This document shows, in pieces, positions 1 through 6,824 of a stretch of DNA of 12,509 bases. The notes beneath the pieces are model-generated. The model was not told where the DNA came from. It made no database searches and saw nothing but the letters and a program-made list of their open reading frames with translations. Each line of letters opens with the position of its first letter. The first letter of the stretch is position 1. The stretch is from NCBI GenBank assembly GCA_002366775.1, contig DFBW01000319.1, positions 6,568-19,076 of the forward strand, written 5' to 3'. Source of the DNA: Roseovarius sp. UBA3070. GTDB taxonomy: Bacteria > Pseudomonadota > Alphaproteobacteria > Rhodobacterales > Rhodobacteraceae. Both the position numbers and the translations under genes were made by a program.

Positions 1-3
1 TGT

Positions 4-450
4 GTGCGTATGGACGAGGCCGCTTTGCGCGCACATATGGCGCAATGGTTTGCGCTGGGGCCGACCATGGGATTTGGCGCTAAACAGGATTGTGCGGCGG
101 CGGCGTTTCGACTGGTGGATACTGAAGTGGGGTCAGCTCTGGCAGTTGTCAATTCAGTGCCAAAGGCAGTGAATGTGCTGCAATTGCGGGGCACAGTTGC
201 GTTGGATCAGCCCGATGTGGCGCCCGATGAGGGCTTGGTTGAGCTGATCAACACCGATCGCGCCTTGGGATATCAAATGCGCCGTGCGGCCCTTGAGGGC
301 CGGGTGTGCATGGATGAGATCACGGCCAGCGCTTTTGGCTATGCCTTGACCAACCCACAAGCTGTTTTGGCCTTTGATGCCAGCCTTGGGGCGCTGATGT
401 TGCTGGACCCGGGCACCAATGTATTGATCGTGGCGATGGGGGAGGGGTGA
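4..450 (+). CDS. Hypothetical protein, possibly 5'-truncated
   Basis: I do not recognise a function. The frame is open from the first base of the window; the first possible start is GTG at 4, followed by ATG at 10, so the true start may lie upstream and the protein may be longer than 148 residues. The sequence is an ordinary soluble alanine-, valine- and leucine-rich protein with no signal peptide, no membrane segment and no obvious metal or nucleotide motif. Its amino-acid composition is natural, unlike the antisense frames over the same stretch, which supports it as the real gene. It ends only 19 bases before the stop of the convergent DUF4174 gene, leaving no room for a long terminator. 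Confidence is for being a real gene, not for any role. Confidence 0.7.
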   Translation: MRMDEAALRAHMAQWFALGPTMGFGAKQDCAAAAFRLVDTEVGSALAVVNSVPKAVNVLQLRGTVALDQPDVAPDEGLVELINTDRALGYQMRRAALEGRVCMDEITASAFGYALTNPQAVLAFDASLGALMLLDPGTNVLIVAMGEG

Positions 451-469
451 TGCAAAAGTGGTCCCAATC

Positions 470-931
470 TCAGTTTTCCGCCCCGGCGCGCCGGTCACGG
501 ACTTCTTGTTGGCGCATCGGTAATTTGTCGATTGAACGGGTGATTTCACGCACGTCCCAAGGGAAGGGTTTGCGCAGGTATATTGTGCCGTCTTTGCCAA
601 TCAGCACCAGCATGAAACCACGCGGGTGCAGCTTTTCACGCAGGGCTGATTTTGCCTCAGGGTCAGTGTCGCTCAACACCACCGCATCGCGCTCGGCCAA
701 AGCATCAAGTTGCGCTTCTAGATATGCCATTTGCTGGATGAACCGCGGATCGTTTGGGCTGTCTGCAAACACCACAAGGGGCCGGTTTTTCCAGACAAAT
801 TGCTGCAAATCATCGGTATCGGGGCGCATAACACCCGCTTCAACGGGTGTTTCAGGGGGCTCTTGGGCCTCCTGCGCCATGGCGGCGTTTGACATAAGTG
901 CCAGTAATACAAGGGCGATTAGGGGCTTCAT
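470..931 (-). CDS. Secreted DUF4174 (thioredoxin-fold-like) protein
   Basis: A 153-residue protein of the DUF4174 type, whose function is not established. Residues 1-20 form a signal peptide (MKPLIALVLLALMSNAAMA, likely cut near A19/Q20), so the product should be periplasmic or lipid-free secreted. The domain spans about residues 40-142: a W-K-N-R-PLVVFADS strand (47-58), an alpha-helical Q/L-rich stretch, the ERD strand (80-82), and GFMLVLIGKDG (105-115) followed by the family-like DKLPMR tail (135-140). The fold resembles thioredoxin-like proteins, but there is no CxxC pair, so redox activity is unlikely by this motif. An in-frame ATG 42 bases upstream (973) exists; I prefer 931 because AGGAG sits 5 bases before it and the signal peptide starts there. 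It is divergent from the sulfotransferase gene. Confidence 0.82.
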   Translation of the reverse strand: MKPLIALVLLALMSNAAMAQEAQEPPETPVEAGVMRPDTDDLQQFVWKNRPLVVFADSPNDPRFIQQMAYLEAQLDALAERDAVVLSDTDPEAKSALREKLHPRGFMLVLIGKDGTIYLRKPFPWDVREITRSIDKLPMRQQEVRDRRAGAEN

Positions 932-934
932 TGT

Positions 935-941
935 CTCTCCT
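935..941 (-). promoter_or_regulatory. Ribosome binding site deciding the DUF4174 start
   Basis: On the - strand the sequence AGGAGAG lies just before the ATG at 931, with AGGAG spaced 5 bases from the start. This favours the internal ATG over the upstream in-frame one at 973. Confidence 0.65.
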
Positions 942-950
942 GTGTCATTG

Positions 951-979
951 GATATAGGGCCTGTTAAGGACAAAGCGAA
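951..979 (-). promoter_or_regulatory. Possible sigma70-type promoter for the DUF4174 gene
   Basis: On the - strand a TTCGCT -35-like hexamer (974-979) is followed after 17 bases by TATATC (951-956). The -10 matches four of six consensus bases and the -35 only three, so this is weak. The implied transcription start near 944 would leave a short leader containing the AGGAG site. If right, the upstream in-frame ATG at 973 would lie outside the transcript. Confidence 0.3.
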
Positions 980-1108
980 GGGCTATGCGCCCATGGGCCA
1001 AGAAAATTTTAACTCCAATCGGGTTATGAACAGTGAGGGCGCAGGATGAACGCCACGATCTCTCATATGCCGCGACCTGCGGCCTGGCGCCGAAAGGGTG
1101 GCACACCG

Positions 1109-2050
1109 ATGGACATAGTTATGCATCTTGGGGCGCATCGTACGGCCTCAACCTGTTTTCAACATTACTTGCGAGAGAATAGCGCGAAACTGGGGGCGCA
1201 GGGCATTGCCGTCTGGGGGTCATGGCGTACGCGCGACGGGCTGTTGACCGGGGTGATGCCAGTGGCCGGAGTGATGCGCTTTGCTAAATTGCAATTGCAA
1301 CGCGCGCGCGGCCGTATCGCCCTGGCACAACATCGCGCGAAAAATAACGGCATGCGCCAGTTGATCGTATCAGATGAAAACATGATCGGTGCCCCGCGGC
1401 GTAATCTGCGCGACAGCAAGCTTTATGCAGGCGCGGGCGAACGAATGGCCCGGTATAGTGAGGCGTTTGACAACAAGGTCAGCCGGGTGGTTCTGTCAAT
1501 CCGATCCCAAGACAGCTATTGGTCATCGGCGCTGGCCTTTTCGGTGGGACGAGGGCACAGATTGCCCGATACAGATGCGCTCGATCGGCTGGTGACGTCT
1601 AATCGCCACTGGCGTGATGTCATTCGTGATCTGTATTGTGCGCTTCCCAATGCAGGAATCCTGGTAATGCCGTACGAAGAATTCGGCGGTCGCCCCGAAG
1701 AAAAACTGAGCTGTCTGGCGGGGCTTGCTTCTCCGCCGATGAAATCTGCGCGCGAGTGGATCAACCGTTCACCCAGCGTATCGCAATTGCGCCAGATACT
1801 GCACGACAGAGGTGAAGACCCGGCAGCATTGCCGAAAGAAGATGGGCGCTGGCATCCGTTTGACCACGCGCAAACCATGGCATTGAAGGAAAGCTATGCG
1901 GATGATCTGTTCTGGCTTCGCGCCGGGACTGATGGCATGGCGACCCTGATTGAGGAAACCGGAGCTGACAAGATGGGGATCACCCCACAACAGCCCCAGA
2001 TGACAAGAGGACAAAACCCAAATGGAATCGAAAACCGACGAATGGCGTGA
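1109..2050 (+). CDS. Sulfotransferase-like P-loop protein
   Basis: A 313-residue protein resembling the sulfotransferase family, which moves a sulfuryl group from PAPS to an acceptor; the acceptor cannot be predicted. The N-terminus [15 protein letters not shown] carries a degenerate PAPS 5'-phosphosulfate loop (G8, R11, T12, S14, T15). A second stretch, [15 protein letters not shown] (R132, S133, S136, S139), resembles the 3'-phosphate-binding segment. The rest is divergent, so it could be an inactive or differently specialised relative. An in-frame ATG at 1046 with GAGGG 6 bases upstream would add 21 residues; I prefer 1109 because family members usually begin directly with the P-loop strand, and GGTGG lies 7 bases before it. 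The 3' end overlaps the mutase start by 29 bases in another frame, suggesting co-transcription. Confidence 0.65.
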   Translation: MDIVMHLGAHRTASTCFQHYLRENSAKLGAQGIAVWGSWRTRDGLLTGVMPVAGVMRFAKLQLQRARGRIALAQHRAKNNGMRQLIVSDENMIGAPRRNLRDSKLYAGAGERMARYSEAFDNKVSRVVLSIRSQDSYWSSALAFSVGRGHRLPDTDALDRLVTSNRHWRDVIRDLYCALPNAGILVMPYEEFGGRPEEKLSCLAGLASPPMKSAREWINRSPSVSQLRQILHDRGEDPAALPKEDGRWHPFDHAQTMALKESYADDLFWLRAGTDGMATLIEETGADKMGITPQQPQMTRGQNPNGIENRRMA

Positions 2051-4151
2051 ACTGGCCGAGAAAGAACTGCGTGGCAAACCGCTGAGTGATCTGAACTGGC
2101 GGACCTTGGAGGATATCGAGGTTAAGCCGCTGTATACCCAAGCCGATCTGGAGGGGTTGGAGCATCTGAATGGCACCCCCGGCGCCGAGCCGTTTACGCG
2201 CGGCGTAAAGGCCACGATGTATGCAGGCCGCCCCTGGACGATCCGCCAATATGCGGGGTTTTCCACCGCCGAGGCATCCAACGCGTTTTACCGACGCAAC
2301 CTGGCCGCTGGTCAGCAAGGGGTTTCTGTGGCCTTTGATCTGGCCACACACCGTGGATACGATAGTGACCACCCGCGCGTTGAAGGCGACGTGGGCAAGG
2401 CCGGTGTGGCGATCGATTCGGTTGAGGATATGAAAATCCTGTTCGATCAAATCCCCTTGGATCAGGTCAGTGTCTCAATGACTATGAACGGCGCGGTGAT
2501 CCCGATCCTGGCCAGTTTTATCGTTGCGGGCGAAGAGCAGGGCCATGACCGCGCGCTGCTATCGGGCACCATTCAGAACGATATTCTGAAGGAATTTATG
2601 GTGCGCAACACCTATGTGTATCCGCCAGAACCGTCGATGCGGATTGTCGCGGACATTATCGAATATACGTCAAATGAGATGCCGAAATTCAACTCGATCT
2701 CAATCTCGGGCTACCACATGCAAGAGGCAGGGGCGAATCTGGTGCAGGAACTGGCCTTTACCCTGGCCGATGGGCGCGAGTATGTGAAAACGGCCATCGC
2801 GCGCGGAATGGATGTGGACAAATTCGCCGGGCGACTGAGCTTTTTCTTCGCCATTGGGATGAATTTCTTTATGGAGGCGGCCAAATTACGCGCCGCACGT
2901 CTGTTGTGGAGCCGGATCATGACTGATCTGGGCGCGCAGAATCCGCGCTCGAAAATGCTGCGAACCCATTGCCAGACATCTGGTGTAAGCCTGCAAGAAC
3001 AAGACCCCTATAACAACGTCATCCGCACCGCGTATGAAGCCATGAGCGCAGTGCTGGGGGGGACACAAAGCCTGCACACCAATGCGCTGGACGAGGCGAT
3101 TGCCCTTCCCACAGATTTCAGCGCGCGAATTGCACGCAATACCCAGTTGATTTTGCAGGAAGAAACCGGCGTGACCAATGTGGTCGATCCGCTGGCAGGC
3201 AGTTACTATGTCGAAAGCCTGACCAACGAATTGGCCGAAGCTGCCTGGAAGATCATCGAAGAAGTCGAAGAAATGGGTGGCATGACCAAGGCCGTGGCAA
3301 CCGGCATGCCGAAGCTGCGGATCGAAGAAAGCGCTGCGCGGCGTCAGGCGATGATTGATCGCGGGCAAGACGTGGTTGTGGGAGTGAATAAGTACCGTAA
3401 GGATCACGAAGACCCGATCGACATTCTTCAGATTGACAATGATGAGGTGCGCGAGGCGCAGATTGCTAAACTGAAACGCATCCGCGAAAGCCGCGATGAG
3501 GCGGCATGCCAGGCCGCTTTGACTGAACTGGAACGATGCGCTAACGAAGGTGGCAACCTTTTGGAGGCGGCGGTCGCGGCAGCGCGAACGCGCGCAACAG
3601 TGGGAGAGATCAGTATGAGCATGGAAAAAGTATTTGGCAGGCACCGGGCAGAAGTGAAAACCCTGGCAGGCGTGTACGGCGCTGCTTATGAGGGCGACGA
3701 AGGCTTCGCTGCTATTCAGAAGTCAGTGGAAGATTTCGCCGAAACTGAGGGCCGCCGTCCACGCATGTTGGTGGTCAAGATGGGGCAGGACGGGCATGAC
3801 CGGGGCGCCAAAGTGATTGCTACAGCCTTCGCTGACATCGGTTTTGATGTGGATGTGGGGCCGTTGTTCCAAACCCCACAAGAGGCTGCACAGGATGCTG
3901 TGGACAATGATGTCCATGTGATTGGCGTCAGCTCTCAGGCTGCGGGGCACAAAACACTGGCCCCGAAACTTATCCAGGCGCTCAAGGATAAGGATGCGGG
4001 CGATATTCTGGTCATTTGCGGCGGGGTTATTCCGCAACAAGATTACGAGTTTCTGCAAAAGGCTGGAGTGAAAGCGATCTTTGGTCCGGGCACAAATATT
4101 CCCGAGGCAGCCCAGGATATCTTGCGATTGATCCGCGAAGCACGCGGCTGA
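2022..4151 (+). CDS. mcmA: Methylmalonyl-CoA mutase
   Basis: Adenosylcobalamin-dependent mutase interconverting (R)-methylmalonyl-CoA and succinyl-CoA in the cytoplasm, the last step of propionyl-CoA assimilation and relevant to the ethylmalonyl-CoA pathway known in this group. The 709-residue chain is a complete single-polypeptide enzyme. The catalytic barrel covers about residues 20-540, with [13 protein letters not shown] (65-77; Y67 matches the radical-stabilising tyrosine of the family), [26 protein letters not shown] and GYHMQEAGA (H232 matching the conserved active-site histidine). The B12-binding domain covers about 575-709 with D590-x-H592-x-x-G595, where H592 ligates cobalt. The [13 protein letters not shown] block fits methylmalonyl- rather than isobutyryl- or ethylmalonyl-CoA mutase. 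AGAGG at 2006-2010, inside the upstream gene, lies 11 bases before the ATG. No epimerase, MeaB chaperone or carboxylase gene adjoins it here. Confidence 0.97.
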   Translation: MESKTDEWRELAEKELRGKPLSDLNWRTLEDIEVKPLYTQADLEGLEHLNGTPGAEPFTRGVKATMYAGRPWTIRQYAGFSTAEASNAFYRRNLAAGQQGVSVAFDLATHRGYDSDHPRVEGDVGKAGVAIDSVEDMKILFDQIPLDQVSVSMTMNGAVIPILASFIVAGEEQGHDRALLSGTIQNDILKEFMVRNTYVYPPEPSMRIVADIIEYTSNEMPKFNSISISGYHMQEAGANLVQELAFTLADGREYVKTAIARGMDVDKFAGRLSFFFAIGMNFFMEAAKLRAARLLWSRIMTDLGAQNPRSKMLRTHCQTSGVSLQEQDPYNNVIRTAYEAMSAVLGGTQSLHTNALDEAIALPTDFSARIARNTQLILQEETGVTNVVDPLAGSYYVESLTNELAEAAWKIIEEVEEMGGMTKAVATGMPKLRIEESAARRQAMIDRGQDVVVGVNKYRKDHEDPIDILQIDNDEVREAQIAKLKRIRESRDEAACQAALTELERCANEGGNLLEAAVAAARTRATVGEISMSMEKVFGRHRAEVKTLAGVYGAAYEGDEGFAAIQKSVEDFAETEGRRPRMLVVKMGQDGHDRGAKVIATAFADIGFDVDVGPLFQTPQEAAQDAVDNDVHVIGVSSQAAGHKTLAPKLIQALKDKDAGDILVICGGVIPQQDYEFLQKAGVKAIFGPGTNIPEAAQDILRLIREARG

Positions 4152-4166
4152 TTTACAAGCGAAAAC

Positions 4167-4196
4167 AATGACCTCGGGCGAAAGTCTGGGGTCATT
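4167..4196 (+). terminator. Hairpin terminator candidate between mutase and tRNA-Met
   Basis: AATGACCTC pairs with GGGGTCATT, and the stem continues through G-U/G-C/G-U/C-G pairs to a GAAA tetraloop, giving about 13 pairs in all as + strand RNA. It lies 15 bases after the mutase stop. The + strand 3' flank is only TTT; on the - strand the hairpin is followed by GTTTTCGC, so it may also end the convergent tRNA transcript. In the - strand RNA the G-U pairs become A-C mismatches, leaving the outer seven pairs. It is a likely terminator, but the U tract is short in both directions. Confidence 0.6.
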
Positions 4197-4222
4197 TCGA
4201 CCGGGTGGTTTGGGAGGATAAA

Positions 4223-4299
<77 letters not shown>

Positions 4300-4309
4300 T
4301 TGGGCGCGT

Positions 4310-4338
4310 GATCTAAGCCAGCCACGCCCCCCCGTCAA
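4310..4338 (-). promoter_or_regulatory. Promoter of the tRNA-Met gene
   Basis: On the - strand TTGACG (4333-4338, five of six consensus bases) is followed by 17 bases and TAGATC (4310-4315, four of six). The implied start near 4303 is only a few bases before the mature tRNA 5' end at 4299. The spacer contains a run of Gs. A strong -35 of this TTGACG form is usual at stable-RNA promoters in this bacterial group. Confidence 0.7.
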
Positions 4339-4421
4339 GGCTGAAATGGCCTAAATTCAGATGCTGCCGCCTGGCATGATCGCCGTTGCCATCTGCGCCG
4401 AAAAATCAGACAGTTTGCCAA

Positions 4422-4436
4422 GCACCAAAATGGTGC
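4422..4436. repeat. Perfect inverted repeat before the MAPEG gene
   Basis: GCACCA, three As, then TGGTGC form a perfect 6-base inverted repeat ending 14 bases before the chosen ATG at 4451. It could be a small operator or a hairpin in the 5' leader. An in-frame ATG at 4430 lies inside it, overlapping the right arm. Nothing in the sequence identifies a binding protein. Confidence 0.45.
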
Positions 4437-4450
4437 AACATGGGGTAGCA

Positions 4451-4954
4451 ATGGGCACACGACAAAAAATAGCAATCGGTATGGCATTGGGCGCATTGTG
4501 GTCGGTTGCCCTGTTGTGGGCGGCGGCACATTATGTGCAATTACCGGTGTTTGCGCTGATGCCCACAATCATGACCGCGTATCTGGCCCCCGGCCTGGTG
4601 ATGGCGTTGATGGTGGGGCGGCTGGCGCAGCGTCGGTTCTTTGATGACACGATCATCGACGGGCACCCCTTGAACAATGCGGCCGAGATTGACCAGCGCG
4701 TATTGCGCAACACCGGCGAACAGCTGGTGCTGGCCTTGTGTGTCTGGCCTGCGGCGGCGGTGATGTTGTCGGGCTTGGGGCCGGGGGTGATTTTGTGTCT
4801 CGGGCTTGGGTTTGCGGTGGCACGATTGGCGTTTTGGATCGGATATCATGTTTCGCCGTCGTTGCGTGCTTTTGGATTTGCTGCCAGCTTCTATCCCACC
4901 GTGTTGGTGGGGGTATGGGCGATGGTGCGGCTGGCGACTGGCGGGTTGGGGTAA
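4451..4954 (+). CDS. MAPEG-family integral membrane protein
   Basis: A 167-residue membrane protein that fits the MAPEG superfamily (membrane-associated eicosanoid and glutathione metabolism proteins); bacterial members are mostly uncharacterised and some bind glutathione. Predicted membrane segments lie at about residues 6-26, 33-57, 92-108, 110-131 and 140-161. The loop segment DQRVLRNTGEQLVLAL (81-96) is the recognisable signature: RNTxEQ resembles the conserved Arg/Asn/Glu helix of the family. The polar loop 58-90 is typical. In-frame ATGs exist at 4361, 4376 and 4430, but residues before 4451 do not look like protein of this family and 4451 has GGGGT about 5 bases upstream. The gene stands 46 bases before the VOC gene, and is probably co-transcribed with it. 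A glutathione-linked or detoxifying role is inference only. Confidence 0.72.
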   Translation: MGTRQKIAIGMALGALWSVALLWAAAHYVQLPVFALMPTIMTAYLAPGLVMALMVGRLAQRRFFDDTIIDGHPLNNAAEIDQRVLRNTGEQLVLALCVWPAAAVMLSGLGPGVILCLGLGFAVARLAFWIGYHVSPSLRAFGFAASFYPTVLVGVWAMVRLATGGLG

Positions 4955-5000
4955 CTCGGCCTGTAAGCCAAATTTTGGGCACTCAAACAAGGATCGGCGC

Positions 5001-5615
5001 ATGAAGCTGGAGTTGGATCATATCGCAATCGCGGCGGCAACCCTGGCGCAAGGAAAGGCGATGGTTGAGGCCGCTTTAGGAGTGAGCTTGCAGCCGGGCG
5101 GGCAACACGCGCATTTTGGCACGCATAATATGCTGCTTGGGCTGGAGGATGGGCTGTATCTGGAAGTGATCGCCATTGATCCGGACGCGCCCGCGCTGGA
5201 GTATCCAAGGTGGTTTGATCTGGATCGTTTCCATGGGCCCCCAAAGTTGACCAATTGGATATGTCGCACGGATGATTTGGCCGACGCGGTGAGAACGCTG
5301 CCTGGGGCAGGTCGACCAGTGGCATTGACGCGGGGTGATCTGCGTTGGCAGATGGCTGTGCCGGATACCGGAATATTGCCCTATGATAACGCTTTTCCGG
5401 CGCTGATCGAATGGCAAAGCAGCCCTCATCCGGCAACGCGGCTTGACGCCACGGGGTGTCGCCTGCACCGGTTGGTTATTTCCCATCCTGAGGCCAAGGC
5501 ATTGCAGGCAAGTTTATCGGGCATGTTGAGCGATGCACGGGTGCGTTACGACACAGGACCATCCGGATTTCGCGCGGAATTTGACACACCAAACGGGCGG
5601 CGGGTGCTGGAATGA
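5001..5615 (+). CDS. VOC-family (glyoxalase-like) protein
   Basis: A 204-residue cytoplasmic protein of the vicinal-oxygen-chelate fold, of the Glyoxalase_3-like kind, whose substrate is not known. Residues 1-12 (MKLELDHIAIAA) give the first beta strand with His7 as a likely metal ligand. The HAHFGTHNMLLGL stretch (36-48) and GLYLEVIAID (51-60) complete the first module, with Glu55 as a second probable ligand. The second module, about 70-204, contains WQMAVPDTGILPYDNAFPALIEW, a typical pattern of this subfamily. The longer open frame beginning at 4806 overlaps the MAPEG gene; I chose 5001 because the fold starts there and GGA lies 8 bases upstream. Its TGA overlaps the GNAT ATG as ATGA, which indicates translational coupling. 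Confidence 0.82.
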   Translation: MKLELDHIAIAAATLAQGKAMVEAALGVSLQPGGQHAHFGTHNMLLGLEDGLYLEVIAIDPDAPALEYPRWFDLDRFHGPPKLTNWICRTDDLADAVRTLPGAGRPVALTRGDLRWQMAVPDTGILPYDNAFPALIEWQSSPHPATRLDATGCRLHRLVISHPEAKALQASLSGMLSDARVRYDTGPSGFRAEFDTPNGRRVLE

Positions 5616-6100
5616 TTGTTCGCACGGCCGCCACGGCCGATATCCCGGCGATTGCTGATATCTGGAATCACAATATCCGGCACACGGTGAACACGTTTAC
5701 CACCGCCGAGAAAACCCCGGATGGGCTGGCGCGCGATATTGAAACCCGCACAGCTGAGGGCAAAGGGTTTTTGGTGGCCGAGGATGCAGGGCGTATTCTT
5801 GGTTTTGCCACCTATTTTCAGTTTCGTGGCGGACCGGGGTATGCCCATACCGCCGAGCATTCGGTGATGCTGGCCGAGACGGCAACGGGGCGCGGGGTTG
5901 GGCGGGCATTAATGGCCGCGCTGGAGGGGCATGCCCGAGGCGCTGGTATGCACTCGTTGATCGCAGGAGTGGCGGGGGAAAACACTGCTGGCGTGGCGTT
6001 TCACACCGCAATTGGGTATAAAACCATCGCTATTTTGCCCGAAGTCGGACGCAAGTTTGAGCGTTGGATGGATCTGATCTTGATGCAAAAACTTCTTTGA
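5612..6100 (+). CDS. GNAT-family N-acetyltransferase (phosphinothricin/YncA-like)
   Basis: A 162-residue acetyl-CoA-dependent N-acetyltransferase most like the phosphinothricin/methionine sulfoximine acetyltransferase (YncA/MddA) branch, which acetylates small amino-acid-like amines. It runs from MIVRTAATADIPAIADIWNHNI (1-22, the start typical of the branch) through LVAEDAGRILGFATYFQFRGGPGYAHTAEHSVML (54-87) to the acetyl-CoA loop TGRGVGRAL (92-100) and the segment LIAGVAGENTAGVAFHTAIGY. The first loop position is Thr rather than the usual Gln/Arg. Its exact substrate cannot be read from sequence; resistance to a natural phosphinothricin-like toxin is one possibility. It is translationally coupled to the VOC gene by an ATGA overlap. 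Confidence 0.87.
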   Translation: MIVRTAATADIPAIADIWNHNIRHTVNTFTTAEKTPDGLARDIETRTAEGKGFLVAEDAGRILGFATYFQFRGGPGYAHTAEHSVMLAETATGRGVGRALMAALEGHARGAGMHSLIAGVAGENTAGVAFHTAIGYKTIAILPEVGRKFERWMDLILMQKLL

Positions 6101-6109
6101 GAGAACGCC

Positions 6110-6138
6110 CTGACATCCCCTTCTAAACCCGGTAGTCT
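6110..6138 (+). promoter_or_regulatory. Possible promoter for the TerB/J-domain gene
   Basis: CTGACA (6110-6115, five of six) is followed by a 17-base spacer and TAGTCT (6133-6138, three of six). The transcription start would fall at or within a base or two of the ATG at 6146, which has no Shine-Dalgarno sequence. The -10 is poor. Confidence 0.35.
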
Positions 6139-6145
6139 GGTCATC

Positions 6146-6823
6146 ATGTCCATCTGGAGCCGCATATCTGAGGCCATAGCCGCGCTCACCTCAGGAGAGG
6201 GGCTGAGCGCCGTTTTTGATCGGTTGCGCAGCCCGCCTGAACGCTCAGTTGCCTTTACCATTGCTGTGATCGCCCTAAGCGCCAAGATGGCCAAAGCCGA
6301 CGGTCTGGTGACGCGTGACGAGGTAACAGCCTTTCGTGAAGTGTTCCAAATCGCACAGGCCGATGAAGCGGGGGCCGCCAAGGTGTTTAACCTGGCGCGC
6401 CAGGACATGGCTGGTTTTGAGGATTATGCCACACGCATTGCTGGTATGTTTGCCGATGATATCAGCGCGCTGGGCGATTTGATGGAAGGGTTGTTCCATA
6501 TTGCCATGGCTGACGGTGTTTATCATCCAAATGAAGACGCGTTTCTTGAACGTGTCGCAGAGATATTTGGCTTGCCTGACACGGATTTCAAATCTCTGCG
6601 CAACCGTTTTGTGCCAGATGCCGCCCCCGATCCTTATACAGTGTTAGGTGTGGCGGCGGACACGCCGATGCACGAGATCCGCAAGGTCTGGCGGCAGATG
6701 GTGCGCGACACGCACCCTGACCGGATGATGGCCCGCGGTGTGCCCGAAGAGGCGATTAAACTGGCCGAAAAGCGTATGGTTGATATCAACCGAGCCTGGG
6801 AAGAGATAAACGGAGGCGCGTGA
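6146..6823 (+). CDS. TerB plus J-domain protein (DjlA-like co-chaperone)
   Basis: A 225-residue protein with an N-terminal TerB-like helical domain and a C-terminal J domain, resembling DjlA/DjiA co-chaperones that stimulate the ATPase of DnaK. The TerB-like part covers about residues 30-150, with two similar helical motifs, SAKMAKADGLVTRDEV and FHIAMADGVYHPNEDA, each holding the acidic ADG-x-x-x-x-x-E pattern. The J domain runs from PDPYTVLGV (about 161) to the C-terminus, with the essential HPD at 190-192 (THPDR). Unlike classical DjlA there is no N-terminal membrane anchor, so it is probably cytoplasmic. It begins 45 bases after the GNAT gene and ends one base before the EEP gene, so they are likely co-transcribed. 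Confidence 0.87.
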   Translation: MSIWSRISEAIAALTSGEGLSAVFDRLRSPPERSVAFTIAVIALSAKMAKADGLVTRDEVTAFREVFQIAQADEAGAAKVFNLARQDMAGFEDYATRIAGMFADDISALGDLMEGLFHIAMADGVYHPNEDAFLERVAEIFGLPDTDFKSLRNRFVPDAAPDPYTVLGVAADTPMHEIRKVWRQMVRDTHPDRMMARGVPEEAIKLAEKRMVDINRAWEEINGGA

Positions 6824-6824
6824 T

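Noticed and set aside
447..1049. 200-residue + strand ORF with a strong GGAGGGG site just before its ATG
   Set aside because: It runs antisense to the DUF4174 gene, its translation is Ser/Arg/Cys-rich and unlike a real protein, and the - strand gene has a signal peptide and family pattern.
932..1108. A PccR-type operator (TTTGCAAA repeats) upstream of the sulfotransferase-mutase pair
   Set aside because: This propionyl-CoA regulator motif, as I recall it from Rhodobacter, is not present in this region.
2886..3644. 252-residue - strand ORF
   Set aside because: Shadow of the mutase; long antisense frames are expected in GC-rich coding DNA.
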